NCBI RefSeq assembly: GCF_023973145.1
Contig: NZ_CP099546.1
Coordinates: 310,001-374,000 of the forward strand
Direction of reading: 5' to 3'
Source: Natronosalvus vescus
GTDB lineage: Archaea; Halobacteriota; Halobacteria; Halobacteriales; Natrialbaceae
Length of the DNA stretch: 64,000 nucleotides
In this document: piece after piece, positions 9,082 through 18,524 of the stretch
How the letters are laid out: each line of letters begins with the position of its first letter
How positions within the stretch are numbered: the stretch's first letter is position 1
Translations under genes and position numbers: made by a program
The notes under the pieces: generated by a model
The model's database searches: none
What the model saw: the letters and a program-made list of their open reading frames with translations, nothing else
What the model was told of the DNA's origin: nothing

Positions 9082-9879
9082 ATGGTACGCACAGCCATTC
9101 AGCTGTTTACACTGAAAGACGTCGACGAACCGGTCTGGCGACTCATCGACCGCGTCGGCGAGTCGACCTTCGACGGCGTCGAACTGTACGGGGCCAACGT
9201 CGACGACCTCGACGACGCAGACCTCGAGCGAGCGAAGATGGCACTGGACGAGGCCGACCTGTCGGTCGCCGGCTGTCACTTCCGCGCCGAAGAGATCGAG
9301 GACGAGTTCGACGATATCGTGCACGTCTGTGACGCGCTCGAGATTCCGAATCTCGTCGTTCCGACCTACGACGGGGACGCGTTCTCCTCGGTCGACGGGA
9401 TCGAGGCCGCCGCTGATCGCCTCGGTACGATCGCCGCCGATCTCGCCGAGCACGACGTCGACTTGCTCTATCACAATCACACGTTCGAGTTCGACGAGGT
9501 CGAGACTGACGACGGCTCCCAGGTCGCGTTCGAGGCGTTCGTCGACCGCGCCGACGGCCGGTTCGGGTTCGAGCCCGACGTTGGCCTCGCGAGCCGCGCC
9601 GGCTACGACCCCATCGACCTGCTCGAGTACACTGCGGGCCAGGCACCGCTGGTTCACCTCACCGACACCGTGCCGGAGGACGACTACCTGCTCCACGCCG
9701 ACGTTGGCGAGGGGGCGGTCGACCTCGACGCCTGTGTTCGCGCCGCGGGCGACACCGGCGCCGAGTGGCTCGTCTGTGAGAACGGTCGGACGGACGACGG
9801 CCTCGCGTCGCTCAAACACGGTAGCGAGACGTTCGCCGACTTCCGCGCTCGTCTCGAGTCGTCGCCACGGAGCCGATGA
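9082..9879 (+). CDS. Sugar phosphate isomerase/epimerase (xylose-isomerase-like TIM barrel)
   Basis: The 265-residue product, [20 protein letters not shown], belongs to the AP-endonuclease-2 type TIM-barrel family. Metal-ligand segments are visible: [37 protein letters not shown]. Members isomerise or epimerise ketoses and inosose derivatives (IolE/IolI-like) and often pair with Gfo/Idh oxidoreductases, as here. The stop overlaps the following sulfatase-fragment start by ATGA. The substrate is unknown. Confidence 0.88.
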   Translation: MVRTAIQLFTLKDVDEPVWRLIDRVGESTFDGVELYGANVDDLDDADLERAKMALDEADLSVAGCHFRAEEIEDEFDDIVHVCDALEIPNLVVPTYDGDAFSSVDGIEAAADRLGTIAADLAEHDVDLLYHNHTFEFDEVETDDGSQVAFEAFVDRADGRFGFEPDVGLASRAGYDPIDLLEYTAGQAPLVHLTDTVPEDDYLLHADVGEGAVDLDACVRAAGDTGAEWLVCENGRTDDGLASLKHGSETFADFRARLESSPRSR

Positions 9880-10298
9880 CCGACACCCCCTCGAAGATTC
9901 TCTACGTCGACACCGACTCGCTCCGGCCGGATCACCTGGGCTGTTACGGCTACGAGCGGGACACTTCGCCGGTGATCGACGACCTAGCGTCGGCGGGGAT
10001 GCGATTTACGAACTATTACGCGACGGACGCCCCGTGTCTTCCCTCCCGGACGGCACTGTTCTCCTCCCGGTTCGTATCCACACCGGCACGATACATCTCG
10101 GCGGACTCACGGCCGACACGCGGCCGCTCGGCGACCACCGAACCTTTCGGAACCTCGACGGTTGGAAATCGTGGATGCAGGCGTTCCGTCAGGAGGGGTA
10201 CTACACGACGTCGATCAGCCCGTTCGTCCAGCGCCACCAGGCCTGGTCGGTCGCGGCAGGCCGACCGGGCACGCGAACTCGAGCGCTGCTACGGCTGA
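9876..10298 (+). pseudogene. Truncated, frameshifted second sulfatase
   Basis: The first ~65 residues are a clear sulfatase N-terminus: [19 protein letters not shown] with metal Asp residues, and [16 protein letters not shown] with C54 in C-L-P-S-R. One base appears missing near 10074: family sequence ([45 protein letters not shown]) continues in the next frame to about 10258. Everything after that is absent: about 130 residues versus 450 or more. The last in-frame residues before TGA 10296-10298 (ARELERCYG) could be the original C-terminus left after an internal deletion. It is translationally coupled to the isomerase but cannot make an active enzyme. Confidence 0.85.
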
Positions 10299-10417
10299 TC
10301 CTCTCTTCTCACACCCAAGTTTCGCCCCCTCACACGAGTATCGATGGTCTCGGAGACCGTTCCGAAAAGTGACCATAGATTGATGTGGTGGTAGTATGAA
10401 CACGAAGGTTGATTCGG

Positions 10418-10726
10418 ATGGATTCGCCCCGAAGAAACAATGGTAGTGGTGGGAGTGAACGGCCGTTCGAGTACGGTTTCAAAGAACACACCTCGGTGAG
10501 TGTCGCGATCGTCGAAGCGATCGCTGCAGTCGAACGCGTTGCGCCGACGACGACGCCGAAAGAACTCGGCTTCACGCTGTACGACTACATTGACACCGAT
10601 GCACTCGACGCGCTCTTCGACGGTCAGCAGGTGTCCGAGTGCCTCGAGGTCGAGTTCGATGTTGACTGTTACGAGATCCGCGTCGAGGGCTCCGGCCGAA
10701 TTCTCGTCTCGACGGGCGAACGCTAA
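10418..10726 (+). CDS. HalOD1 output-domain protein (stand-alone)
   Basis: This 102-residue protein consists almost only of a HalOD1 domain: SVSVAIVEAIAAVERVAP, LGFTLYDYIDTDALDALFDG and VEFDVDCYEIRVEGSG. HalOD1 is a small haloarchaeal output domain found alone or in signalling proteins; its target is unknown. A second stand-alone copy of the same length lies at 24357-24665. The ATG at 10418 is preferred over an in-frame TTG at 10409. Confidence 0.8.
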   Translation: MDSPRRNNGSGGSERPFEYGFKEHTSVSVAIVEAIAAVERVAPTTTPKELGFTLYDYIDTDALDALFDGQQVSECLEVEFDVDCYEIRVEGSGRILVSTGER

Positions 10727-10777
10727 GACGATCGAGGAATCGATAAAAGTCGCGTGTCTCTCGAGCACGCCGGCCGC

Positions 10778-11866
10778 TCAGTTCGACTCGAGCAGCGGTT
10801 CGACGTACTCTGGGGAGTAGCGCAGACAGCGATAGACGTTCCCTATCGACCCCTCCTCGTTGAACGGGCTGACGAAGTCCCAGACGACCTCGCCGTCGGG
10901 CGTGACCTCGAAGAGGTGGGCCTTCGTTCCCTCACAGATCAGCGTGTTGCCGTTCGGGAGTCGCTGGGCCCCGGAGATGAACGGCGCGTAGAAGTCCTCC
11001 TTCGGCGAGCCGGTGTACTCCCAGACGATCTCCTCGCTGAGCGGGTCGAGTTCGATCACGCGCGACCAGCCCCGCTCGGTGCCGTTGTCGAAAATGAGCA
11101 GATTGCCGTTCTCGAGCATGTAGGGGAGGTGCTGGCCGTCGAGTTCGCTGGGCCCCCACGCCCAGACGATTTCGCCGCTGGGGTAGTCGATGACGCCGAT
11201 GACGTCGACGCTCCGGTAGGAGAAGACGATGTTCCCCGGTTCGAAGCGGACGGGGCCGTCTCCCTCGAGTTCTTTCCGGTAGGTGTCGTTCTCGGGGATG
11301 AGCTGGAGCGTGTTGTTGTGGGCCCAGTCGAAGGAGTAGTCGTTCTCGATGCGGTCTTCGACGAAGGCCCACTCGTCGTCGGGGAGAAGTTCCCGGATCT
11401 CGTCGACGTGATCCTCGCCGAACCACTCCCAGTGGAGGTTCTTCTCCCGGTCGATCTCGACGATGTAGGGGTTGCGCTTCAGCTCCGGCCCGAGGTCGGG
11501 CACCATGTTGTCGGTGATGGTGTGACACATGAGATGGCCGTTGTCCATCACCTGATAGTCGTGGTCGATCCGGCAGTGGTACGACCAGACGACGTTGCTG
11601 TCTGGGTCGAGTTCCCGGAGGCCGGCCTGGGAGAGATCGGATCGATCACGTGTCGGGTAGAGGAGGTTGCCGTTCGGGAGCAGCCGGGTGTGTGACTGCA
11701 CGGCGGTTTCGACCTCCCAGCGGTGGACTGGCTCGCCGTCCATGTCGACGAGGTATACCTTCCCCTTTCCGTCGGGGGCCTCCTCGGGAAACTGGTACGT
11801 TTCGTTGAAGAGCGTGTAGCCCTCGTAGTACTGCTCGGCGTCTGCAATTGTAACTCCTGATGGCAT
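10778..11866 (-). CDS. Arylsulfotransferase (ASST)-like beta-propeller protein
   Basis: The 362-residue product starts MPSGVTIADAEQYYEGYTLF and has repeated propeller blades: VQSHTRLLPNGNLLYPTRD, VVWSYHCRIDHDYQVMDNGH, QHLPYMLENGNLLIFDNG, GAQRLPNGNTLICEG. This is the pattern of arylsulfotransferase-type proteins, which move sulfate between phenolic or sugar acceptors. No signal peptide is evident, unlike periplasmic bacterial ASST. A longer open frame reaches 11998 but lacks family similarity. A sulfotransferase-like protein beside two sulfatases suggests sulfated metabolites; the activity is not proven by sequence. Confidence 0.8.
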   Translation of the reverse strand: MPSGVTIADAEQYYEGYTLFNETYQFPEEAPDGKGKVYLVDMDGEPVHRWEVETAVQSHTRLLPNGNLLYPTRDRSDLSQAGLRELDPDSNVVWSYHCRIDHDYQVMDNGHLMCHTITDNMVPDLGPELKRNPYIVEIDREKNLHWEWFGEDHVDEIRELLPDDEWAFVEDRIENDYSFDWAHNNTLQLIPENDTYRKELEGDGPVRFEPGNIVFSYRSVDVIGVIDYPSGEIVWAWGPSELDGQHLPYMLENGNLLIFDNGTERGWSRVIELDPLSEEIVWEYTGSPKEDFYAPFISGAQRLPNGNTLICEGTKAHLFEVTPDGEVVWDFVSPFNEEGSIGNVYRCLRYSPEYVEPLLESN

Positions 11867-12098
11867 GCGTGCTACCGTGTTAGCCGTTCCCAGCCCAGTG
11901 TGATAAGCGTATTCCTCCGGCTTGTCGATTCCGTCTCGGGCGTTCGATCGTTCTACATGTTCGGGTCGTTCGATGCGATTAGCCCGTTCACCGTTCATTG
12001 TACTCTCGAGTCCCGAACGTGGCTAACGAGTCCGTTCAGCACGCTCGAGCACTGAACGATTTCCGGGAGGAAAACCCTTATCAGGTACTGTCTGGGAG

Positions 12099-12668
12099 AT
12101 GCATACAATGGGACGAGTTCGCCTTACCCGTCGCCAGTATAGCGTCGCAATCACCTCCGGTCTCGTCGCCGCGCTTGCCGGCTGTCTCGACGGAGACGAT
12201 GCGGACGACGACCTCGAGCCAGCGGACGACGATGACGCCGTCGACGACGATCAGGAGGACGAGACCGATGGTACAGATTCGGACGACGAGCAGGATGCGG
12301 ACGACCAGGACTCCGATGACGATGCGGCGGCCGACGAAAACGACTACGGCGCGGTCGGTGAACTCACCGTCATCCTCGAGAACGAAGACGGCGATCCCGT
12401 CTCGGACGGCGTCGAGGTGCAGGTCATGCACGACGAGGAGGGCGTCGGTGTCGTTACCGAGGAAATCATCGACGGCGTCGCCCAGGTCGAACTGGTCGAA
12501 TCTGGCCCCTACACCGTCCGTGCGGAGAGCCTCACCGACGAGTTCGAATCGGTCGAGGAGGGCATCGAGGTCGAGGGCGACGAAGAGATCACGCTGGTTC
12601 TCGAGGGTGCGGCGGGTGACGAGGACGTGGATGAGGACGACGGCGAGGAAGAGGACGACGGGGAGTAA
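12099..12668 (+). CDS. Acidic Tat lipoprotein, unknown function
   Basis: This 189-residue protein has a twin-arginine leader (RLTRRQYSVAITSGLVAALAGC) ending in a lipobox cysteine, so it is probably a membrane-anchored surface lipoprotein. A roughly 60-residue Asp/Glu-rich linker follows, then a domain of about 80 residues (GELTVILENEDGDPVSDGVEV...GPYTVRAESL) resembling a carboxypeptidase-regulatory-like/Ig-type beta-sandwich, and a second acidic tail. ATG 12108 is an alternative start. It may be a sugar- or surface-binding accessory protein (inference). Confidence 0.72.
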   Translation: MHTMGRVRLTRRQYSVAITSGLVAALAGCLDGDDADDDLEPADDDDAVDDDQEDETDGTDSDDEQDADDQDSDDDAAADENDYGAVGELTVILENEDGDPVSDGVEVQVMHDEEGVGVVTEEIIDGVAQVELVESGPYTVRAESLTDEFESVEEGIEVEGDEEITLVLEGAAGDEDVDEDDGEEEDDGE

Positions 12669-12959
12669 CTCCAGTGCGCTCCGCGTAGCGTCGGTCACGG
12701 GGAGTTCGCTCGATCGGTGATCGACCCAGAGCTAGACCGCTCGAGCGGACTGACTCGCGGGCCAGTTTTTCGATTCACCCTTTCGCCACGTTCGTCCGTT
12801 CCCGTCTCCACTACGACCACTACCGTGTCCGCTTCGTCCGTTCCCGTATCCGGTTCGCCCGCTCCCGCCCCGCCAATCGGTGTGACCGATGGACTCATGT
12901 ACCAGACCACGTATGTAGCAAGTGATCTAGCACCCCATCGACGGGGTGTCTCAGCACCA
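12669..12959. other. Intergenic region before the DegT aminotransferase, with a small hairpin
   Basis: No gene is recognised here. A perfect 6-bp inverted repeat, CACCCC-ATCGAC-GGGGTG, spans 12931-12948 and ends 11 bases before the aminotransferase ATG. It could be an operator or an RNA hairpin near the start codon. Confidence 0.4.
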
Positions 12960-14195
12960 ATGACCAGGTTAGCACTCAACGGCGGCCCCGAGGCGGCCGC
13001 GGGGCTCGATATTCCGCGGTGGCCTCAATGTACGGACACGAGCAAAGAATACGTTCTCGATGCCCTCGAGTCGGAGAAGTGGTGTCGAATCATCGACGGG
13101 GCGGACTGGGTCGACCGGTTCGAATCCGAGTTCGCCGACTATCACGACGCCGAACACGCGATCGCCGTGAGCAACGGGACGGTCGCGATCGAACTCGCGT
13201 TGCGCGCGTCCGGATTGCAACCCGGTGACGAAGTCCTCGTCCCGGCGTACACCTTCATCGCCACCGCAAGCGCGGTCGCCTGTATGGGCGGCGTTCCGAA
13301 GTTCGTCGACGTCGACCCCAACACGTTCAACATCGATCCCGAGTCCGTCCGGGAGAACGTTACCGATCGGACGGTCGGGATCGTCGGCGTTCACTTCGGC
13401 GGCTATCCGATGGACATGGACGAACTACTGCCGATTGTCGAGGAACACGGCCTGTTCCTCATCGAGGATTCGGCTCACGCGCAGGGCTCCGAGTGGCGCG
13501 GACAGCGGGTCGGCACGTTCGGCGACTTCGGCACGTTCTCCTTCCAGCAGTCGAAGTCCCTGCCGGCCGGCGAGGGTGGTATCGTCGTCACCGACGACGA
13601 CGTCCTCGCCGAGGAGGCTTCGCTCGTCCACAACATCGGCCGCCCCGTGGGCGCGGGATACAAACACACCATGCTCGCGTCGAACTACCGGCTGCCGGAG
13701 CTACAGGGGGCGCTTCTCTGTTCGCAACTCGAGAAACTCCCCGACGAAAACCGCCGTCGCCAGGAAAACGAGGAGCGCCTCGTCTCGGAACTCGACGTGA
13801 TCGACGGTATCCACACGCTACGGAGAGACGACCGAATCACGAACCGCGGCTACTGCGTGTACAACTTCCGCTACGACGCGGACGCGTTCGACGGCCTGTC
13901 GCGCGATCGGTTCCTCGAGGCCCTCAGAGCCGAGGGCGTGCCGGCCAGTCCGGGATACGGGCTCCCCCTCTACAAACAGCCTGCCTTCTCTCGCGAACAA
14001 CTCGGGACGCTCGTGCCGCCGGACACCGAGATTCCGGTCAACCGGCACCTCCATCTCCCCGGCGTCGAGGAGATCATGGAGACGAACGTCAGGCTCTCCC
14101 ACACCGCGCTCCTCGCGGAGGGTGAGACGATCAACGCCATCCCGCGAGCGATCCGCAAGATACAGGAGAACGTCGATCAGTTGCTCGAGTCCTGA
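12960..14195 (+). CDS. DegT/DnrJ/EryC1/StrS family PLP aminotransferase
   Basis: The 411-residue protein contains the fold-type I aminotransferase core of sugar aminotransferases: AIAVSNGTVAIELALRASGL, DEVLVPAYTFIATASAV, LIEDSAHAQGSEWRG and FSFQQSKSLPAGEGG with the PLP lysine K199. Family members aminate keto-sugars or inososes (StsC-like) using glutamate or glutamine. ATG 12960 is preferred: upstream in-frame codons have no similarity, and a hairpin sits between. It is followed by a second aminotransferase in the same direction, implying a multi-aminated product (inference). Confidence 0.93.
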   Translation: MTRLALNGGPEAAAGLDIPRWPQCTDTSKEYVLDALESEKWCRIIDGADWVDRFESEFADYHDAEHAIAVSNGTVAIELALRASGLQPGDEVLVPAYTFIATASAVACMGGVPKFVDVDPNTFNIDPESVRENVTDRTVGIVGVHFGGYPMDMDELLPIVEEHGLFLIEDSAHAQGSEWRGQRVGTFGDFGTFSFQQSKSLPAGEGGIVVTDDDVLAEEASLVHNIGRPVGAGYKHTMLASNYRLPELQGALLCSQLEKLPDENRRRQENEERLVSELDVIDGIHTLRRDDRITNRGYCVYNFRYDADAFDGLSRDRFLEALRAEGVPASPGYGLPLYKQPAFSREQLGTLVPPDTEIPVNRHLHLPGVEEIMETNVRLSHTALLAEGETINAIPRAIRKIQENVDQLLES

Positions 14196-14359
14196 TGGTG
14201 ATTGGTCGGTTTTGTCGAGCACCGATGATACCGGTTATCGAGCCGTGACGTCACCGGCTCCCGATCCGTCACCAGCCGTCAGTATCGAACACTGTAGATC
14301 ACTATCACGCGCCGTGTGAACGAAGCACTTATCATGCCGCGGTGTCACTCGTCTGTGTA

Positions 14360-15700
14360 ATGTCCAGCGGTTCACCGTTAGTGTCCACTGATCGGTCGAT
14401 CACCGAATCGAGACGCCTCGTCGAACGCGCCTCGAAGGTCATCCCGGAGGCGACCCAGACCGGGAGCAAACGCCCTACGCAGTTCGTCCAGGGCGTTTCG
14501 CCCACCCACATCGTACGTGGGGAAGGAAGTCGGCTGTGGGACGCCGACGGCAACGAATACGTCGACTGTAACGCCGCGCTCGGCCCGATTCTCCTCGGCC
14601 ACAACTACCCGGCGGTGACCGACGCGGTGAAAGCCCAACTCGACGACGGGACGATGTTCAGCATGGAACACCCACTCCACGTCGAGGTCGCCGAACTGTT
14701 CACCGAGGTCGTCCCCTGTGCGGAGATGGTTCGTTTCGCCAAGAGCGGCAACGACGTCACCGCCCTCGCGGCGAAGGTCGCTCGAGCGTCCACCGACCGG
14801 GACGTCGTCGCCACGCAGGGCTACCACGGCTGGCCCGATGTCTGGATGGGGAACAAGCCGGGGCTCAACGCCGGGGTTCCCGACGTGGTCGGCGAGTACA
14901 CCGAGGAGTTCGCGTACAACGACATCGAGAGCGTCGAGCGAATCTTCGAGGCACACCCCGATGACGTCGCTGCAATCGTGACGACGCCAGTGAACCTCGA
15001 GATGCCCGAGGACGGTTTTCTCGAGGAGCTTCGAGAACTCGCCGACCGGGAGGGAGCACTGCTCGTCTTCGACGAAGTGCTAACCGGGTTCCGGTTCGCC
15101 CTCGGCGGCGCCCAGGAGTACTTCGGCGTGACCCCCGACCTCGCGTGTTTCGCGAAGGGGATGGCCAACGGCTATCCGATCTCCGCACTCGCCGGGAAGC
15201 GAGAGTACATGGAGGTTCTGAGCCGTGGCGACTTCTTCTACTCGATGACCTACGCCGGCGAGGCGGCGTCGCTGGCGGCGACGAAGGCGTCGATTACCGT
15301 CCAGCGCGAGGAGAACGTTCACGACCACATCTTTACCGTGGGCGAGACGCTCATCAACGGCTACAACGAACTCGCCGCCGAACTGGATCTCGGCGATGTC
15401 ACGCAAGCGAAGGGGCTCCCACCGCGGTTCGTCGTTCAGTTCACGGACGACGAGGGCAACCACGACCAGCTCGTCCGGAGCCTCTTCATGCAGGAGGCCC
15501 ACAAACGGGGCGTCCTCTACACCGGCGGGCACATTCCGACGTACAGCCACACCGACGAGGACGTCGAGTGGATCCTCGACGCCTACCACGAGGCCCTCGA
15601 AATCGTGGGGGACGCTCTCGAGAACGACGACGTCGCCTACAGACTCGAGGGTGAACCAGTCGGCGCGACGCTGCGTCAGCGAACCGGCGAAAACGACTGA
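14360..15700 (+). CDS. Class III aminotransferase, glutamate-1-semialdehyde aminomutase-like
   Basis: This 446-residue PLP enzyme carries RGEGSRLWDADGNEYVDC, FAKSGNDVTALAAKVARA, LVFDEVLTGFR and FAKGMANGYPISALAG with lysine K266. It is most like GSA-type aminotransferases, but the company of sugar genes and the degenerate G/N-D motif (usual SGTEA replaced by SGNDV) suggest a sugar or amino-alcohol substrate rather than tetrapyrrole synthesis. The hemC-cobA-hemD operon is elsewhere (22-24 kb). A TATA-like element (ACTTATC) lies about 30 nt upstream. A T-run follows the stop. Confidence 0.88.
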   Translation: MSSGSPLVSTDRSITESRRLVERASKVIPEATQTGSKRPTQFVQGVSPTHIVRGEGSRLWDADGNEYVDCNAALGPILLGHNYPAVTDAVKAQLDDGTMFSMEHPLHVEVAELFTEVVPCAEMVRFAKSGNDVTALAAKVARASTDRDVVATQGYHGWPDVWMGNKPGLNAGVPDVVGEYTEEFAYNDIESVERIFEAHPDDVAAIVTTPVNLEMPEDGFLEELRELADREGALLVFDEVLTGFRFALGGAQEYFGVTPDLACFAKGMANGYPISALAGKREYMEVLSRGDFFYSMTYAGEAASLAATKASITVQREENVHDHIFTVGETLINGYNELAAELDLGDVTQAKGLPPRFVVQFTDDEGNHDQLVRSLFMQEAHKRGVLYTGGHIPTYSHTDEDVEWILDAYHEALEIVGDALENDDVAYRLEGEPVGATLRQRTGEND

Positions 15701-15719
15701 TACGGAACAGACTGGCGGA

Positions 15720-15725
15720 TTTTTT
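15720..15725 (+). terminator. T-run terminator after the class III aminotransferase
   Basis: Six consecutive T residues lie 20 bases after the TGA, following GC-rich sequence. This is the simple oligo-T type terminator seen in archaea. Confidence 0.4.
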
Positions 15726-15977
15726 GTGACCCGTATGGGCAGCAGTGCTCGTTCGAGCGGTTAGAGACACGAGTGAACGGGTGGCTCGAGTGCCGATCGA
15801 TCGGCTCGAGTCATCGGTGGTTTGGCGCTGACAACGGTCGACCGGATAGTCGCTCACACCGGACACTTGAGCGGGACGACGAAGCGCCGACGGCCGACCA
15901 CCGTTCATCGTGATCCGGGCCCGATCACCGGCACGTACGTAGGTTTATTAACCGCGACGTCAGACGAGTGGATACGA

Positions 15978-17324
15978 ATGGCAACCGCTGACGAACAGCC
16001 ACGCGGAGACGACAGTGGGTCGGACGGAGGCGACGAGAGCGCCCCCGAACGACGCTGTGACGGAGGACGCACCCTCGGGACACGTGAACACGAGTGGCGG
16101 GTCGGCACTGCAACCGTACCGATCACGCCCAATGAAGACGAGCCCCATCGACTCATCGGATTCGGCGCCCGCGAGGGTCACATGGACGGCGTCGAACACG
16201 ACATCTACGCGCGAGCGGTCGCGTTCGAGGACGGCACCGGACGACGGATGGTTCTCGTATCCTACGAACTGCTGTTCGTGTTCGAAACGCAGCGTGCGCT
16301 CCTCGAGCGCGAGTGTGCCGAACGCTGGGATCTCGAACCCGAAGCGCTCCTCATCAATCCCAGTCACACCCACTACGGCCCGGACTACGACGTTCACGAG
16401 GAAGGGCTCGAGGAGGACTACGACCGGGACGACGACCTCGTCGCCGCCTACCGCGAGTTCGTCGACGAGCGACTGCTCGAGGTGATCGGCGCGGCGCTCG
16501 ACGACCTCGAACCGGCCTCGCTCGCCTCCCACCGGGCGAAACTCGCCATTGCGATGAACCGTCGCCGCCCGCTGGAAGGCGGGATCGGATTCGATCCCAC
16601 GCCCGACGGGCCGGTCGACCACGACCTGCCGGTGCTCACCGCTAAAACGGAAGGCGGCGAGGTGAAGGCGCTGCTGTTCGGCTACGCCTGTCACCCGACG
16701 GTCGGGATGGCGTTCTGTAACGAGGTCAACGGCGACTGGCCGGGGTACGCGATGTCGATCCTCGAGGAGGCCTACCCGGAGGCGACGGCCGTCTTCGTGA
16801 TCGGCTGTGCGGGCGATCAGAAGGCCTACCCGCAGGGGAGTCGCGAACTCGTCCGCCAGCACGCCCGAACGGCGGCGACGGCGGTCGAACGCGCGCTCGT
16901 GACCGAACCGCGGCCGGTTCGCGGGCCGTTAAAACTCGCGGCGGGAGGCGTCAACCTCGACGTCGAGAATCCCATCGAGGACGACGACGGAACCCAGATC
17001 GGGATGGAGGTAACTGACCACCGGCCGTACCCCATCCAGGCCGTCGGCTTCGGCACCGACCTCACCCTGCTCTCGTTGTCCGGGGAGGTCGTCGCCGACA
17101 CCTCGCTTCGACTGAAGGACACGCTCGAACCGCCGCTGTGGGTGGCCGGCTACGCGAACAACACGGGGTATCTGCCGACGAAACGAATCCTGGCCGAGGG
17201 CGGATACGAATCCTGGCAGTCCTTCGAGGACGGCCACTACGCGCCGTCGACCGCCGAGCGAATCCACAACAAGGCAGTTTCGCTCGCCGAACGCGTTGGG
17301 GCACAGCGGAGGGAGCGACCGTAA
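15978..17324 (+). CDS. Neutral/alkaline non-lysosomal ceramidase N-terminal domain protein
   Basis: The 448-residue protein has, after a roughly 40-residue acidic N-terminal extension, VGTATVPITPNEDEPHRLIGFGAR, INPSHTHYGPDYD with likely zinc histidines, GYACHPTVGMAF and FVIGCAGDQKAYPQG. These match the N-terminal catalytic domain of neutral ceramidase-like amidohydrolases; the C-terminal Ig-like domain of true ceramidases is absent. Such short proteins commonly sit in sugar-catabolic clusters with Gfo/Idh enzymes and may hydrolyse an N-acyl aminosugar (inference). There is no signal peptide. The stop overlaps the next ATG (TAATG). Confidence 0.85.
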   Translation: MATADEQPRGDDSGSDGGDESAPERRCDGGRTLGTREHEWRVGTATVPITPNEDEPHRLIGFGAREGHMDGVEHDIYARAVAFEDGTGRRMVLVSYELLFVFETQRALLERECAERWDLEPEALLINPSHTHYGPDYDVHEEGLEEDYDRDDDLVAAYREFVDERLLEVIGAALDDLEPASLASHRAKLAIAMNRRRPLEGGIGFDPTPDGPVDHDLPVLTAKTEGGEVKALLFGYACHPTVGMAFCNEVNGDWPGYAMSILEEAYPEATAVFVIGCAGDQKAYPQGSRELVRQHARTAATAVERALVTEPRPVRGPLKLAAGGVNLDVENPIEDDDGTQIGMEVTDHRPYPIQAVGFGTDLTLLSLSGEVVADTSLRLKDTLEPPLWVAGYANNTGYLPTKRILAEGGYESWQSFEDGHYAPSTAERIHNKAVSLAERVGAQRRERP

Positions 17325-18424
17325 TGTCCTCGAAAGACCGGCGCGGTACCCGCTACCGCACGGAACCGGGCCCACGCGTTTCGACCGATTTCACCTACCG
17401 CGGAATCGACGCCGCGATCCTCGAGAACGAAGCGCTTCGCGTGATGGTGTTGACCGGCAAGGGAGGCGACCTGGTCGAGTTCCGTGACAAGCGGACGGAC
17501 GTCGACGTCCTCTGGCGAACGCCGCACAAGTGGACGGCCCCGAGCGACCGGTACGTCCCGTCGACGAATACGACCTGGAACGAACACTATCCGGGCGGCT
17601 GGCAAGTGAACCTCCCGATCGCCGGCGACGGGATGGAGATCGACGGCAGCAGCTACGGCCAGCACGGCGAGAGCGCTCTCCTCCCGTGGGACGCCGAGGT
17701 CGTCCGTGACGACGGCGAGGCCGTGACGCTCCGGCTCACCGTCGAACTCGTCCGGTATCCCTTCTTCGTCGAGCGTGAGTTGACGCTGCGGGCCGGCGAG
17801 TCGAGCCTCCACATCGACGAGTCGGTGACTAACCTCGGCGGGGTGTCACTCGAGTACGTCTGGCAACAACACGTCACGCTGGGGGAACCGCTACTCTCGC
17901 CGGCCGCACGGCTCGATCTACCCGAGGCGACCGGTATCAACGCACCGTACGGGGACGGCTTCCCGAACGCGCGACTCGAAGGAGACGTGGCCTACGAGTG
18001 GCCCCACTCCCCGGGCGCGGACGGTGGCACCGTCGACCTGCGGGACATTCCGCCGCGGTCGGCGACGGTTCACGACCAGTCCTACGCGATCGATCTGTCC
18101 GAGGGCTGGTATGCACTGACCAATCCGGAACTCGATTTGGGATTCGGTCTGCAGTTCCCACACGAGACGTTCGACTGCCTGTGGTACTGGCAACCCTTTG
18201 GCGGCTACCACGAGTCACCGTGGTTCAACCGCACCTACAACGTCGGCCTCGAGCCGACGACGCGTTATCCGGGCGACACACTCCCCGGCGACCTCGGATC
18301 GAACGACCCCCGAGACGTTCTCGATCCCGGCGAAACCGTCGACGCCTCGTTCACCGCCGTCACCTACGACGGCCTCGAGGAAGTGACCGGCGTCTCGCCC
18401 GACGGCACAGTCGAGGGTCGATAG
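17324..18424 (+). CDS. Aldose 1-epimerase/galactose-mutarotase-like protein (DUF4432-like)
   Basis: The 366-residue beta-sandwich protein has LENEALRVMVLTGKGGDLVEFRD, NEHYPGGWQVNLP, YGQHGESALLPWDAEVV and FDCLWYWQPFGGYHESPW, the layout of mutarotase-fold proteins. Histidines at WNEHYPGG and QHGESALL are candidates for the active site. The start codon shares an A with the ceramidase-like gene stop (TAATG), so it is translationally coupled and likely acts in the same pathway, interconverting anomers of the released sugar. Confidence 0.8.
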   Translation: MSSKDRRGTRYRTEPGPRVSTDFTYRGIDAAILENEALRVMVLTGKGGDLVEFRDKRTDVDVLWRTPHKWTAPSDRYVPSTNTTWNEHYPGGWQVNLPIAGDGMEIDGSSYGQHGESALLPWDAEVVRDDGEAVTLRLTVELVRYPFFVERELTLRAGESSLHIDESVTNLGGVSLEYVWQQHVTLGEPLLSPAARLDLPEATGINAPYGDGFPNARLEGDVAYEWPHSPGADGGTVDLRDIPPRSATVHDQSYAIDLSEGWYALTNPELDLGFGLQFPHETFDCLWYWQPFGGYHESPWFNRTYNVGLEPTTRYPGDTLPGDLGSNDPRDVLDPGETVDASFTAVTYDGLEEVTGVSPDGTVEGR

Positions 18425-18524
18425 CGGAGCCGGTACATCGTTTTCTCACCACGAGGGCACCCCACGTCCGTCGATCGCTACCGAACGCGAAAGTTAATGC
18501 CGCCGGGTCGGTTTGTACCGTCCA

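Noticed and set aside
14360-15700. Calling this gene hemL (true glutamate-1-semialdehyde aminomutase)
   Set aside because: Its neighbours are sugar-modifying genes rather than tetrapyrrole genes, and the SGTEA-type motif reads SGNDV; the class III aminotransferase call is kept general.
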